Assembly: GCA_000231825.2 (NCBI GenBank)
Contig: JH720349.1
Location: forward strand, 1-64,000
Length of the DNA stretch: 64,000 bases
Source: Tetrahymena elliotti 4EA
Taxonomy: Eukaryota; Ciliophora; Oligohymenophorea; Hymenostomatida; Tetrahymenidae
Direction: 5' to 3'
Position 1 is the stretch's first letter; each line of letters opens with the position of its first letter. The notes below the pieces were generated by a model, which saw nothing but the letters and a program-made list of their open reading frames with translations, was not told the DNA's origin and did not search any database. This document shows positions 13,001 to 24,800 of the stretch, piece after piece. Position numbers and translations under genes: made by a program.

Positions 13001-13929
13001 ATTTGGGTTATTAATTAAAAGCTATTTATTTTAATCCAGTTGTTCTTAACTTTATGCAAATTATTACTGATTAATTGCTTGAGCTTGCTATACGTTAGTC
13101 CCATTTTCAATAAATTATTTTTATTAAGTTTAAGACTGAGGATTATTTTTAAGTGGATTTGGAGGTATTCCATTCGCTCTTATCTAATCTTAATTGAACA
13201 AATTAATTTGTTTAGAATCCTTTAAAATGTTATTCTAGCTAATAGTATATGGCTTTTAATTGAAAAACTACTAGTATTGTTGATTAAAGAATTCTTATTT
13301 TTTATCTAACTCTTTAGTTGCTTGTTTTTAGTTATTATTTACTTAATTATTTCTTGGTGACATTCTAAAAGCTTCTAATGGTGCTTATTAAGTGGTTTAA
13401 GCTTGTTTTTAAGACAGTTAAATTTTAAATTTATCTTACAAAGAATTAAGACTTTCAAATCTATTTTGAATTTATTTTGTTTCATTTATTTCTTATCTTC
13501 CACTCTTTTCATTGGTATTATCTTACACTTCAAAAGCTTTAAATTTTTATTAAATACTATTTGTCACTTAAAATTTGTGTTAATATTCCTATTATTTTAA
13601 ATTATTTTAAACTGCCTATTAACTATCCAGATTTTAGCAACTCTTTTAATCTATGTTATTCTTATCTTCAAGTAATTTGTACTAAGCTTACTCGTTTGTT
13701 GGTACCCTATGCATATCTTAAACCTATTAACTATATTTTCCATCATTTATGCTCTTTTTATCTATTTTTTAGAGAGTTAAATAATAAATTACTTATTGCT
13801 TTTAAAGATATTTATGAATTGATTACATTAATATTATTATTACAGCATTGAATCTTATTTTGGTGATTGATAGCTGATTTTTTATTTATCAAAATGAACT
13901 TGCATTTATTAACCTTTAGAAGGACTCAT
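10060..13929 (-). CDS. TBC-domain Rab GTPase-activating protein with Gln/Asn-rich N-terminus
   Basis: The C-terminal third is a TBC domain. It has the arginine-finger motif IEKDLQRTFP (IxxDxxR), the glutamine-finger motif GYVQGMNMIAA, the downstream motif DIYMPKLPGLSKHI...LPDLYSHF, and EEGWLMFYKLVIAFL, spread over exons with short introns (for example one of 58 nt near 11060-11120). Both catalytic fingers are present, so GTP hydrolysis on a Rab is expected. The N-terminal two thirds are a very long low-complexity segment rich in Gln, Asn, Ser and Lys, with most Gln codons TAA/TAG. The stop is TGA at 10060-10062. The start is uncertain: the ATG at 13929 followed by a splice from about 13914 to 13780 gives MSPSKDKKSIND, but a later in-frame ATG is possible. 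The protein is about 1,100-1,200 residues. Its Rab target cannot be told. Confidence 0.82.
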
Positions 13930-15868
13930 ATATGAATCAGGATTTATTCCGCTTATCATATTTTTATTAGATTTTATACTTGCCATTTAATCTTATTAAT
14001 TGTTAGAAAATATTTTCTACTAATTAGAATTTGGATTGACAATGATATAATTTTATTTGCTAATATCCTCTTTTTAGATTATATCTCTAGAATATCTTAA
14101 TATTTATTAAAAAATGACATGATTATAGTTAATAATAGCACTGAAAATAAAATATTTACATTTTTCCTTATTAGTTTATAGGAAATGGATTAAATTAAAC
14201 TGCATTAGATTGCTAAGGTTTTAAATGTGCTTTCATTTTTAATTAATTTTGATTTAATATCCTATTAAGTACTAAATCTATATGTTTGTTTAATCAAATT
14301 GAATATTTTTAAATGCATGATATATAAATTATATTACTTAAATCAAATTTCAAAAATAACTAAATCATCTTTTAATAAATAACGAGTCAATTCTCTATCA
14401 AATAAATGCATATATTCATTTCAAAATTTTCCTGTTCAAATAGAATAATATGGTTAAAGCTTTAAAATTTTCAATTGAAAAATAAAATCGAATTAGAATA
14501 CAAAGTATTAGATTTATTTACGAATCTTTTCAATTATTTAAGAAAAATGTTTTTTTCTATTTTTTTTAATTCATAATGGCATAAAAAATCATTGATAATT
14601 TAGGATATTACTTGAAATTATTTACAAAATTTACATTAGCAAAATAAATTTATTTAGATTATTTAACACAAGCCTCCTTAAGCATGAAATTTAAGCAAAT
14701 TAAAGTTTTTTAAAATAGTTTAAAAATATTTTATAGTTTATTGATAAGAAAAGTTTAAATATAAAAATAAATAAATAACTAATCCTATTTTGGAAGAACT
14801 TTTATCTTAATGATTTTTTCCTTGTTTTTTAGAATTAACTCAGATATGATTTATCAATTATTTATTAAATTTTAAAGCAATTAAATTATCAAAAATATCT
14901 TTTAAAGAAAACTTTAATGCTTCAGAATTAATACTAGTATGATTTTTTATATTAAAAAAGTTAAAAGTAATATTAACGTGAATATTAAATAACTATTATA
15001 GGACTAATTTGCAAATTTTTAGAAGAATTCAATTGCTAAATTCTTGCTTATTCATTTATTTATTTTTGAAGACATATACCAATTATTAAAATTAAAAAGA
15101 ATTTATTACTAAAAAAGCCTAATTTATGAAGACTTAAGCTTCAGAATTAATTATTGTAAAATTTATAATATATTTTAAAAGAATTTTTAACAGATTTTAT
15201 TAGATTATTGATTGGTATGCTCACAAAAAAAGATATCTTTTTTGTTTTGAGTTAAAAACTTTATGTTTTAACAATATGAAATTAAAATAAGTTATTTGAA
15301 GAAATGCTTTGATGTTTCTTTTTATCATTTTTCTCTCAACAATAAATAAAAAAAATAAATTTTGTAAATAATATTTTAATTTGCTATTAAAAAAAATATC
15401 TTAAATTAGCATAATATTTTTGAAGGAGTAAGTTAATTAAATTAAAAACTATTCGTTAGACTTAATTATACTTCATTATTTATTGCAATAATTTACAATA
15501 AATAAACTTGGCTTTTATATCTTAGTAAACATCTAATTTGGAATAAGATACTCAACAGTGTAAATTTTATGAAGATTTTATTTATTATTTAAGAAAGAAT
15601 ATTTTATGAAATATTTATCATATTTAAATGTAAAAATTAACTTTTAAATTTTTAAGATACTTGGAAATGTAAACTAAAAGAGTTAATTAATTTAATGCCA
15701 TTCAATAATCAATAAAAAATATCAGAAAAGTGAGTTAGTAATAAATGTAATTGAAATTTGAAAACAAAATAATTAACTGAGAGTCAATATAAGATACTTG
15801 TTTAATAAGATATTTGATTATTATTACAAATAATACAATTTAAATTCCAAAAAAATAAATAAAGCCAA
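13930..15868. other. Divergent intergenic region
   Basis: The 1.9 kb between two divergently oriented genes is AT-rich throughout and should hold both promoters. A perfect 16-bp palindrome lies at 14004-14019. No coding or RNA feature is supported. Confidence 0.5.
14004..14019. repeat. 16-bp perfect palindrome
   Basis: TAGAAAATATTTTCTA is self-complementary and sits upstream of the TBC gene start. It might be a factor site, but short AT palindromes arise often by chance in such DNA. Confidence 0.4.
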
Positions 15869-17215
15869 ATGAGTTAAATTTTAAAGAAAGTTATTGTTAT
15901 TGGATCAGGTGTTGCTGGTCTTACTGCTGCTTTTGAACTTTAAAAAAATGGATTTTCTGTTGAAATTTTGGAAGCACGTTCAGTTCATGGAGGAAGAATC
16001 GCCAAAAATGATAAATTTGCAGATTTCTCAATTGAAACTGGTGCTGAAGAAATTCACTTGACTACTAAATACTTTGAACTTACAAAATAAGTTGGAGCTG
16101 TATGTGAGCCTGATAATGAAGTTGAACATTATATTGAAGACCTTCCTAATAAGGGGGATGATATTACTAAAGGTAATGGAATTTTGGTAGAAAGAGAAGA
16201 TTACTTTTAAAAATATAAAAGAGAAGATTTTTATGAGAATATTTTAGAAGAAAATGAATAATAAATCCTTTAAGATGGTATGTCAATATATGAATACTTA
16301 AAACTAAAAGGAGAAGACCCTAGATTTAATAAATTTTATGAGTTTATTTGGGGTACAGAATATGGTTCTACTTTGGAAGAAATGTCCATTTAGGGGTTTG
16401 CTACACACGAAACAGGTTGGGAGAGTGATCACGATATCAACTATCTTGTTAGAAATATGTCTCATTTTGATGTCTTAGAAAAATCTTATTCATCTGTATT
16501 ACCTTTAATTAAATACAATACTCCCGTTTAGAGGGTTATAATAGAAAACTAGGAAGATGCATAAAGTGGGGTTGTTTTGGTAGATAATAATGGAAATGAA
16601 TACAAAGCCGATCATGTCATAGTCACAGTTCCTATTTCTCAACTTAAAAATGGATCTATTACTTTTACTCCTCCTTTACCTGAAGATAAATAGAAAGCAA
16701 TTGAACTTTTATAAATGGGTAAAGGAGGAAAATTGCATATGAGATTCAAAGAGAGATTTTGGCCTGAGAAATTGGGCTCTCTATTTTTAAGATGCAAGAT
16801 AGGTATGGTATGGAATTGCTCTTATCATCGTAGTGATAAAAGTTTTGTTTTATGTGCTTTAATATCAGGATAAGTTGCTATTGATATGAATGACGATGCT
16901 AAACGTAAAAAAATGATGTCTGAATTATTTGCTAAATTACAAGTAGTTTTTAAAGTAGAAAAAAATGTTGAAGGCCTTTTTGAAGACTATATCTGGACTG
17001 ACTACACAACAACAAAATACATTGAGGGTAATTACACTTATCCTTCTCTTAATTTGGGTTCTTACAGAGAAATACTAGCCAAACCTATAGGCTAGTAAAT
17101 ATTTTTTGCAGGTGAAGCTTCCAATCCTGTATATTTTGCAACAATTAATGGTGCCTTAGACACAGGCACTAGAGAAGCTGAAAGAATAATGCACATTTAT
17201 AAAAAAAGTGAATGA
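15869..17215 (+). CDS. Flavin-containing amine oxidase (polyamine oxidase-like)
   Basis: A single uninterrupted frame of 448 residues runs from ATG 15869 to TGA 17213-17215. The N-terminus has the FAD-binding Rossmann motif VIVIGSGVAGLTAAFEL followed by EILEARSVHGGRI, the classic dinucleotide fold plus GG-R motif. The middle carries the substrate domain, with GKGGKLHMRFKERFWP containing the lysine conserved near the flavin in this family. The C-terminus has the second FAD motif IFFAGEASNPVYFATINGALDTG. It likely oxidises an amine with oxygen, giving aldehyde, ammonia or amine, and H2O2. Length suits polyamine or monoamine oxidases rather than the longer LSD1 demethylases. It lacks introns, unlike many neighbours. 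There is no obvious signal peptide. The substrate is unknown. Confidence 0.88.
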
Positions 17216-18524
17216 AAATAATTTTTTATTATCAAGTAAAAAAAAGTATTTATTTTATGATTAATAATAATATTATTTATATATTATTTGAATAAATAAA
17301 AAATGTAAGCCTTTAATTTTTTTGTTAGAACTAATTTAATAAATTAAGAATAATTTTTGTCAATTATAAATTTGTTTTAATACAAAATTATTAGTTCTAG
17401 ATTGAAGAGTCTATACTCATCATATATAGTAAACAATTTAATTTAGTGTAAATGTAAATAGTTCGTAATAGTATTTCACTTAATACGACTAATTTCATTA
17501 AGTCATTATAGTCATGAACACAAATACCTTCAAATAATAATATTCTATTTATTATCCCACTAACAAACAACTAAACAATTTTTCTAAAAAACTCATCTTA
17601 CCCAAATATTTTAAATATTAATCTTTCATAATTTATTAATTTGGTGTATTTATTTTTTCAATAGGAAGTAATATTAATTTTAAGTAAATTTATCTTCACC
17701 TTTTCAAATGATAAATGTGAAATATTTATTTATCACAAAATCTGCTTTGAAATTTGATATTTTTATTTAGAGAAGCAACTTTGAGTAAATTAATTAGAAA
17801 TATCAATTTTGTATAATATTTAATCCTTAAATCTTTTCTAGAAAATGAAAATTAAAAATCTGTTGTTAGACAGAATGAAAAAGAAATTTTATAAAATTGT
17901 TATTCTTAATAAAATGAAGAGTTTCTTATTTAATTTAGTGAGCTTATCATTATTAAAAATCAAAGTATTTAAAACATCAACTATGTTTCTTTAAGTATAA
18001 AAATTTACTTTTATACAGCAAATTTTTTGTGTGTTACTTTTTTTGATAATTAAATTATTTGAGACCCTCAGAATTAGACAATAATATGTATTTCTTAATT
18101 TTAATTATTTAGCTCTCGAGTCAATAAAAAGTATTTGAAATATTCTTTTTGAAGATTGATCACCTTAAATAGTATTAATACATATTAAGACAAAGGTTTA
18201 GCACCAAAAATAGTACTTTAGTTCTTGTTTTACATTAAGTAGAAAATTTAACATTCAAAGATGAAAATTAATGTGAAAAGTCTTTTTTTACTCACCTTTT
18301 AAATTTTTTCTAAGCTGCTCTATTTGTTAAGCTTTTTTACTAAGAATTTTTTCTATTCCAGTAGAAATATCAATTAATTGAAAGGTGAGAAAGGAGCGAG
18401 CTATTAACTTATAAATTAATAAAAACAAAAAAATTCAATAAAAAAAAAATTTAAATTGATATTTATAAGACTACTAAAAATCAATAATAATTAAGATAAA
18501 AGCATTCAATTTAAAAATATAAGT
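17216..18524. other. AT-rich intergenic region with a weak antisense frame
   Basis: The 1.3 kb between two + strand genes has no supported gene. On the minus strand a frame stays open for about 145 codons (roughly 17745-18180), with a short coiled-coil-like segment upstream near 18300-18385, but there is no clear start and the composition is Ile/Phe/Asn-rich as expected of AT-rich noise. Confidence 0.4.
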
Positions 18525-19397
18525 ATGAGTTCTGCAGACACAATGTAAACATCCAAATTTAGAAAAATACAGCAATCTATCCATAGATGGTTATGGCACA
18601 ACACCTCTAATGAAAAATCTATAGCTTAATCCTATATGTTAGAAGATTAGACCTTCTATCTTGTTAGATAATGTTGTTTCGCTGTCGCTCTCTTAACATG
18701 GACTATGTCTCAACTAGATACTCGTTACTCCATCATTACTAATTTCTAATATCTTACTGAATGGGGTGTCAATATGACAGTTGTATATTTCGCTTTGTCT
18801 CTTAGAATTATGAAGGACCACAAGTTCGCTGAAAAGCATTGGAAAATTGCTCATGTAATTTTTGAAATAGCTTACTCAGCTGAGTTTATTATCACTGCCA
18901 TGTATTGGGGTGCTATTTATTAAACTATTAAGAGAGAAAAGGATGCTTATTTTCTTACTTTGACTTCTCTTGAACACGGTGGAATGTTTGCTATCTTAAT
19001 TATTGATAACATATTTAATCGTATTAAGTTCTACAAAAGACATATGATCTACCTTGTTTCTTTCATTATCTTCTACTTATGTATCAATTTGACTGTCACC
19101 CTTTGCTATGCACCTGTCTATGCTATTATCGATTGGAAGAGTAAAGAATCTCATATTTTTGCTACTGTTGCTCTTCTCAGTACCGTCTTCCATTTCGTCA
19201 TAGCTCGTGTCATCTACGAAATCTTCAAGAAAAATAAAGTTGAAAAAACCTAAGTTGCTGATGACTACTTCTTCACTGATAAGCCATTCCAATTAACCCA
19301 TATTAACAAAGCACTTGAAAATAAATTTGTTTGGTGGGTTCTCATTATTATAGTTAGTTTGATGGTTGTTAGTACTATCATTACTGCTGAATACTGA
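18525..19397 (+). CDS. Multi-pass membrane protein (possibly rolling-stone/FAR-17a-like)
   Basis: An intronless frame of 290 residues runs from ATG 18525, in an AAGTATG context, to TGA 19395-19397. After a polar N-terminus it shows six or seven hydrophobic segments, including FYLVRQCCFAVALLTWTM, a segment after LTEWGVNMTVVYFALSL, IAHVIFEIAYSAEFIITAMYW, the run after RHMIYLV, and a final FVWWVLIIIVSLMVVSTII just before the stop. The pattern LTEWGVN...TVVYF, followed by LEHGGMFAILIIDNIFNRI and a PVYAIIDW segment, recalls the rolling-stone and FAR-17a/AIG1-like families. That resemblance is from memory of motifs and is moderate only. Function and membrane location cannot be given. Confidence 0.8.
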
Positions 19398-19693
19398 AGC
19401 AACACAACACAATATTATTAGCTATACATATAAAATAAATTAAATACTCAAACTAACAACTATATTTATATCTCACTACTCTTATAATCAATATTACTAT
19501 TTTTCCTAGAACTATGCAATGCTTGCTTAACTTAAAGAAATAAACCATAAATGAAAGCTGTGGCGCATTGTATTTAAAAAAGGAAAAGAACTTAATATAA
19601 AAATTAGTTAAAAATAATAGATCATTTATTACTAATCACATCTAAATTTAAAAATTAATACTATAAATCAGTAATTTATATAATTTATTCTAT
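19398..19693. other. Short convergent intergenic region
   Basis: About 0.3 kb of AT-rich DNA follows the membrane-protein stop and precedes the candidate minus-strand gene. Nothing further is visible. Confidence 0.4.
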
Positions 19694-20164
19694 TCATTAG
19701 TTATCATATTCCCTACTAAATTATAAACTTAATTCTAATAAATTAGTCAATTAATCATCCTACTGTAATTTACTTTCTTTTTTGTAATTCTTTAAATCTA
19801 CATGACATACTAGATAATAATAGGAATTTTTAGTTTCCCCAAAAATTGATTTGTTGCAGAGAATTTTATCACTATATATTAAAAAAAACAGATTAATTAG
19901 ACGTATTTATTGTCCATAAAATTTCTTTACTATCCAACCAATTAAAAGTAAGAAGCTGTTAGCCAATTCTTTATCAAGCCAGTAATTGTAATCCTTTTTT
20001 TGAGCTAGTAATTTGTAAGGGGTCCTATAGAATAAATATTGCGTTTAATTAATATACCTTACAGTTTTTAAATAATATTGCTATTTTAAGCTTATTTTTG
20101 TGCTTATTCATGCAATTTTTATCCATTTTGATAATCTTACACTAAAACACTTATTTTTAGCCAT
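19694..20164 (-). CDS. Hypothetical small protein (two-exon model, uncertain)
   Basis: The minus strand has a frame open from 20024 down to TGA at 19694-19696 whose translation looks like protein: YKLLAQKKDYNYWLDKEL, then IGWIVKKF, and a polar C-terminus with SKLQQDDQLTNLLELSLQFS. A 14-nt first exon (20151-20164, MAKN...) joins in phase through a GT...AG intron of 126 nt to give 114 residues. The donor GTGTTTTAG is not the best candidate nearby, so the start is provisional. I recognise no family. Local base composition is richer in G+C than the flanking DNA, which supports coding. It may be a real short gene, a larger gene with misplaced exons, or a chance frame. Confidence 0.4.
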
Positions 20165-21822
20165 CACAAATAACTCTCTAAAAACTTTGCTTGACTAATA
20201 ATTGGATTATTTCTAAGGTTGGTAAATAACTTTAATTCAAGTTAATTAATAATAAATTTATTGTTTCTTAAATATTACTTATCGAAAATAAAAAAATATT
20301 TATCAAAATAAAAGACTTTTATTGTTAAAGAATAATGAATAAAAATATTTAATCTCTTTATATGAAATTATTTATGAATAAATATTTTATTACCATTTGA
20401 CAATCTTTAAAGAAAATCAAGTATAATTTTTAGAAGAAATCAGAAAATAAAAGAATTTTTTGAAGTAATTAATTGATTATAATAATAATTAATAATAAAT
20501 ATTTCAATTCTTCTACTTCATAAAATTCATAGCAAAATGTCTATTTTCAAAAATATTCAACTGTATTTTTAAAAAATCAATAACATATAATGTAATAAGT
20601 TAAATAATATTCAATATCATTTGGCATATCACAAATCATTATATTGCACATTTAAATATTATTATTTTCTGTCATTTGTGATTATAGCAAGTATTATTCA
20701 GATTGCTATTAAAATATCTTGCTCTCTAAAAATAATCAATTACTCCATCATTAAATCTTTTTTTTAAAAACAATAAATTTTAATCATGTAAGCTATTTAG
20801 ATGTATTTATATATCTTGTGTAAAATAATTTAATTATATAAAATATTTAACTTCTTTTTAAAAGAATTAAAAAATAAAAAGCATAGTGTTAAAATCTAAA
20901 AATAATAAATATGCTTTATAAATTAGAATTCATTTTCAAGTTTGTTTTTCTATTTATTTAAAAAAAGCTAATTGCTAAATTTTTAATAATTTTAATCAAT
21001 TTTTTGAAAAAATAAAATATTTTTTTTTACTTAGATTGATTACTGGATTTTTTAGAGAAAAAAATACAAATTATCCAAGAATTAAAATCAAAATTATTTA
21101 GGGGAGAACAATAAATAAAATTTCTTTAGAAAAATAAATTACAATAAGGGTATCTTTTTAATAAAAGATACATCCACAAGGAGAAGAGAGGGTATGAAAT
21201 AATTGGTGATAGCAGTATTTAATGAAATGAAAAAATTTGATGTATTTTTCTGAAGCTTCAAATTAATTGAATTAAAATACATTTTTAATTTATAAAATAA
21301 AAGATGGAAAAATAAATAATTCAGAAATATTTTGTATAAAATAATTAATTTTGTAAAAAAAGTAATAATAAATTAAGATAAAAACTTTAAAATAAATTAG
21401 AAAATTGATGATTTCAAGTATTTTGCAAATTTATATTTTTGAAGTAAGCTTTATTTATTGCTCGAGAGATATACATTTAGTTCAATAAAATATTTATGGA
21501 TATATTTAAACTTTGATGATGAAATACAAACGTATCAATAAATTATCTATCAATACATTGAATTTGTATGGCTTTAATTTAGTTATTAATTTAGAAATTT
21601 ACAATAAAAACTATACTAAAAGCTTTATTATTTTTTAAAAGATCATATTAGATCTAGTATTATTATCTCTTTTAAAAGCTTAATTTATAGTTGGAAAAAC
21701 ATAGGATTTTTTTAAAGAAGGCAGATACTTCTACATTATTTTTGTATTTAGCTCAAAGTTGTTTAGATTTCTTTGTTCGTTCCTCTTGAAGGTTATCGTA
21801 GTGTCTGTCCAATCATTTTAAA
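20165..21822. other. AT-rich intergenic region
   Basis: The 1.66 kb upstream of the cNMP-like gene is made of A/T runs with no convincing frame. It should contain the promoter of that gene and possibly that of the small minus-strand gene. Confidence 0.5.
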
Positions 21823-24800
21823 ATGAGCGTAAGTTAAAAATATACTATCATTTTGAATCAATAATATTAATAATTTTATTAAAAATAGAAAATATATTAA
21901 TAAAGAAACTCTTCAGAGCCATAAGAATAAGTCAGGAAGTCATCAATAGACCATCAAGGTCAACTGAGGAAAATTTCTTAAGAAAGGAGTGTTAAAGATC
22001 CTATCGATATTTTAAAGCTGAATAAAAAAGTTAGAAATAAAGAGTAACTCTCAATAGTTAGCTAATACTTAAAGCAGTTTCCGAATTTCAAAATTATTCA
22101 AAATGAAAACAATTACAATGAAAAAATAATAAAATTTTTGGATAAAATAACTTATTAGAAAGTAAAGAAAGGAGAATTTGTCTTTCATAACTAAGATAAA
22201 AATGATTTTTATTACTTTATTTTGTCAGGAGAAATCTCAACATATGCAAAAAAAAGTCAATTAAATTTGAATCGTAGTCTCACACCTCCTAATTAGGCAT
22301 AAAATTTAGGGACTTAATCTACCTCATCTCCTCAGTCTTCAAAGCAGTTAGAAAAAAGCAATGTATTATTCTAATAATAAGTGAGCAATTTTCCTAAAAT
22401 AACAAAATAATCTAGCCAAAGTAATCTAGAAGTAAGTCCTAGTATTACTGGCTCTAATGATGAAGAAGATGATTATGAGCTATTAAAATTGATGAATGAT
22501 AAAATAGGATAGTATTTTGAAAGAGAAGGTCAAGGGCGCTTAAAATATAATAGAATTTCAGTTTTGAAAGATAAATAATGCTTTGGTGATTTGAGTAAAA
22601 AGTTTAAATCCTTTTCTGCTGTTGCAAGAAGTGATTAAGTTGAATTATTGACAATACAGAATGCAGATTTTACAAATATTTTTGATTTCTTTGAAAAGAA
22701 AATAGAAATGACTACTTTAGTCTTGAGAAAATAATTTGAGGGATTAGTAAGTAATCGTATTTTAGTTAATTTAGCTTATTTATTTGAAGATGATGGAGAA
22801 GTATTGACTGCAGGAGAATATGTTTATAGAGAATCAGATGCTATTGATAAATTATATATTGTTAAAGATGGTCATTTAGATTTAGTTAAAAAGGTTAAGA
22901 ATATCAAAAATAAATATGTTGAGAAGAAAATATCTATTATCTCTACTGGTGAGTTGTTTGGTTATGAAAGCTTGTAAAATAATACAGAAGATAATAATAT
23001 AAAATCGATTGGAGAAAATTAAAATTTGGAAGAGGAGGGATCCTCTTAGTAAAAAGAAACAATTAATTATCTCCATACCTATGGATGCAAATCAACTACA
23101 GAAAGGGCTTCAATTTATTGGCTGGATTTAAAAGCATTAAGAAAAAGAGATGATTATGAGGAATTCTTCAATCATCTTAATAGGCTAGGAGTGAAAAAAT
23201 AACTTTATTATGAAGAGAGATTATAAAAAATGATATAAATTGAAGAAAAGCAACACACAGATTAGTCAAGCTTATCACCTTCTAAACAAGCAAAAATTAA
23301 TTTAAAAGAAAATGGGTAGTTAGAAAGAAAAAGTACTAATGTATTTGATTTTGGTATATCGCCTTCTTAAAAATCTCTAAACGTGATTGAGGATCAAAGC
23401 TCACCTTTATTGAGAAAGAAATCAAGTTAAAATAGAGAAAAATCAGAATAAACAGGTCAGTCGTTTTAATTTAAGAGAAATTCATCTTTAGTTGTGATTA
23501 GCATTAATTAAAATAGTAGCAATATTAACAATGATGGAGCTTATCCTGAGTAAACTCCTGAGGTTAGAAAAAAAGCTTATAATTAAATTTCATTTGGAAA
23601 TGGATAATAAGCTTAATCATATGTTGAGGTTATACCTGAAAATGATGAGTTATTCAACTCAACTTTAAATTAAACTAAATTTTAATTTCAAAAAAAGAAA
23701 ATTTAATCTTTTCATGATGAATTCCAAAATTATAACTCACAAAATTACAACTAAGAAGGAAATATTAAACTTAATTTAAATAGTTCAAAGAATTCATTCA
23801 ATTCAACTAATGACTTAGGATTTTAGCTCAAGCCAATTTATAACAGCTCAAATAATTTTAAAAATAACAATAGAAATAGAAGTAAATAAGATAACTTTCC
23901 TTAAGAAGACTCAAGGTAAGTTTAAGCTTCTCCATTTTCATCTCCAGTCAAATTAAGAAAAATGAGAAACTAGTAATCATTAAACTCAAATACTTTAAAC
24001 TCCCAGTCTCTTAATAAAGCTGTTTCATTAGAAAAAGAAAATTAATCGAAGAGAAATATCATAAAAATAGGCTCTAATAACTAGATAATAGAAGAGTTTT
24101 CAATAAATATAAACAGAAACTAACTAAAGATTAGCTCATATGATACTCCTGAAGAATATGAAGAATAAATAAAATAGTAAATTAAAAGAAAATTAATAAG
24201 ATAGGATTCTGGTAGACTACTTTAAAGAAAAAGAGAAAATGAATATTTGATGTAAAACCCTTCAAACATTGATTTAAAATAAGTTTAAGAAATTCTAAAG
24301 ATAAAGGAAGATATTGTAAGTAAATAAGCTATCCCTAAAATTGTTTAACTTGCAGCTAGTGGCTTGCCTACTTTTGAAGAATCAGAAAGGATTTAAAGGG
24401 TTTTAAAGTAATCAAATCAGAAATCAACCAGTGGAAAACTTTCTATTTCTGCAGTCAATAATATGACTAGAAATCCTGAAAGTTATTCACCAAGAAATTT
24501 AAAAAAAGGATCTACTAACAACTCACCAAATGCTTCATTAAATGCAAGCATCTCAAGAATAATGAAAAATAGAGTGAATATGCATGATTTAAATGAATCT
24601 TAAGCATCATATGAAAATATTTCCAAGAATGAAATTAACTCTCCAATGAAAATAAAATCGTTCTAGAAATTAAATTTCTTTGAAGAAGATGACTCTCAAA
24701 TGCAACAAATTAGCTTTTAAAATTTAAAATAAAATTAGAATTCTTCACCTCTCATAAGCATCAATTAAAATGAAAAAGAAATTGATGAAAATGATTAAGT

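Noticed and set aside
13040..13851. Several + strand ORFs of 61-96 codons
   Set aside because: They are antisense shadows of the Gln/Asn-rich part of the TBC gene, whose minus-strand frame is continuous under the ciliate code.
17745..18390. Minus-strand open frame of about 145 codons plus a coiled-coil-like upstream segment
   Set aside because: With TGA as the only stop, such lengths are common by chance in AT-rich DNA; no start, no splice join and no recognisable motif were found.
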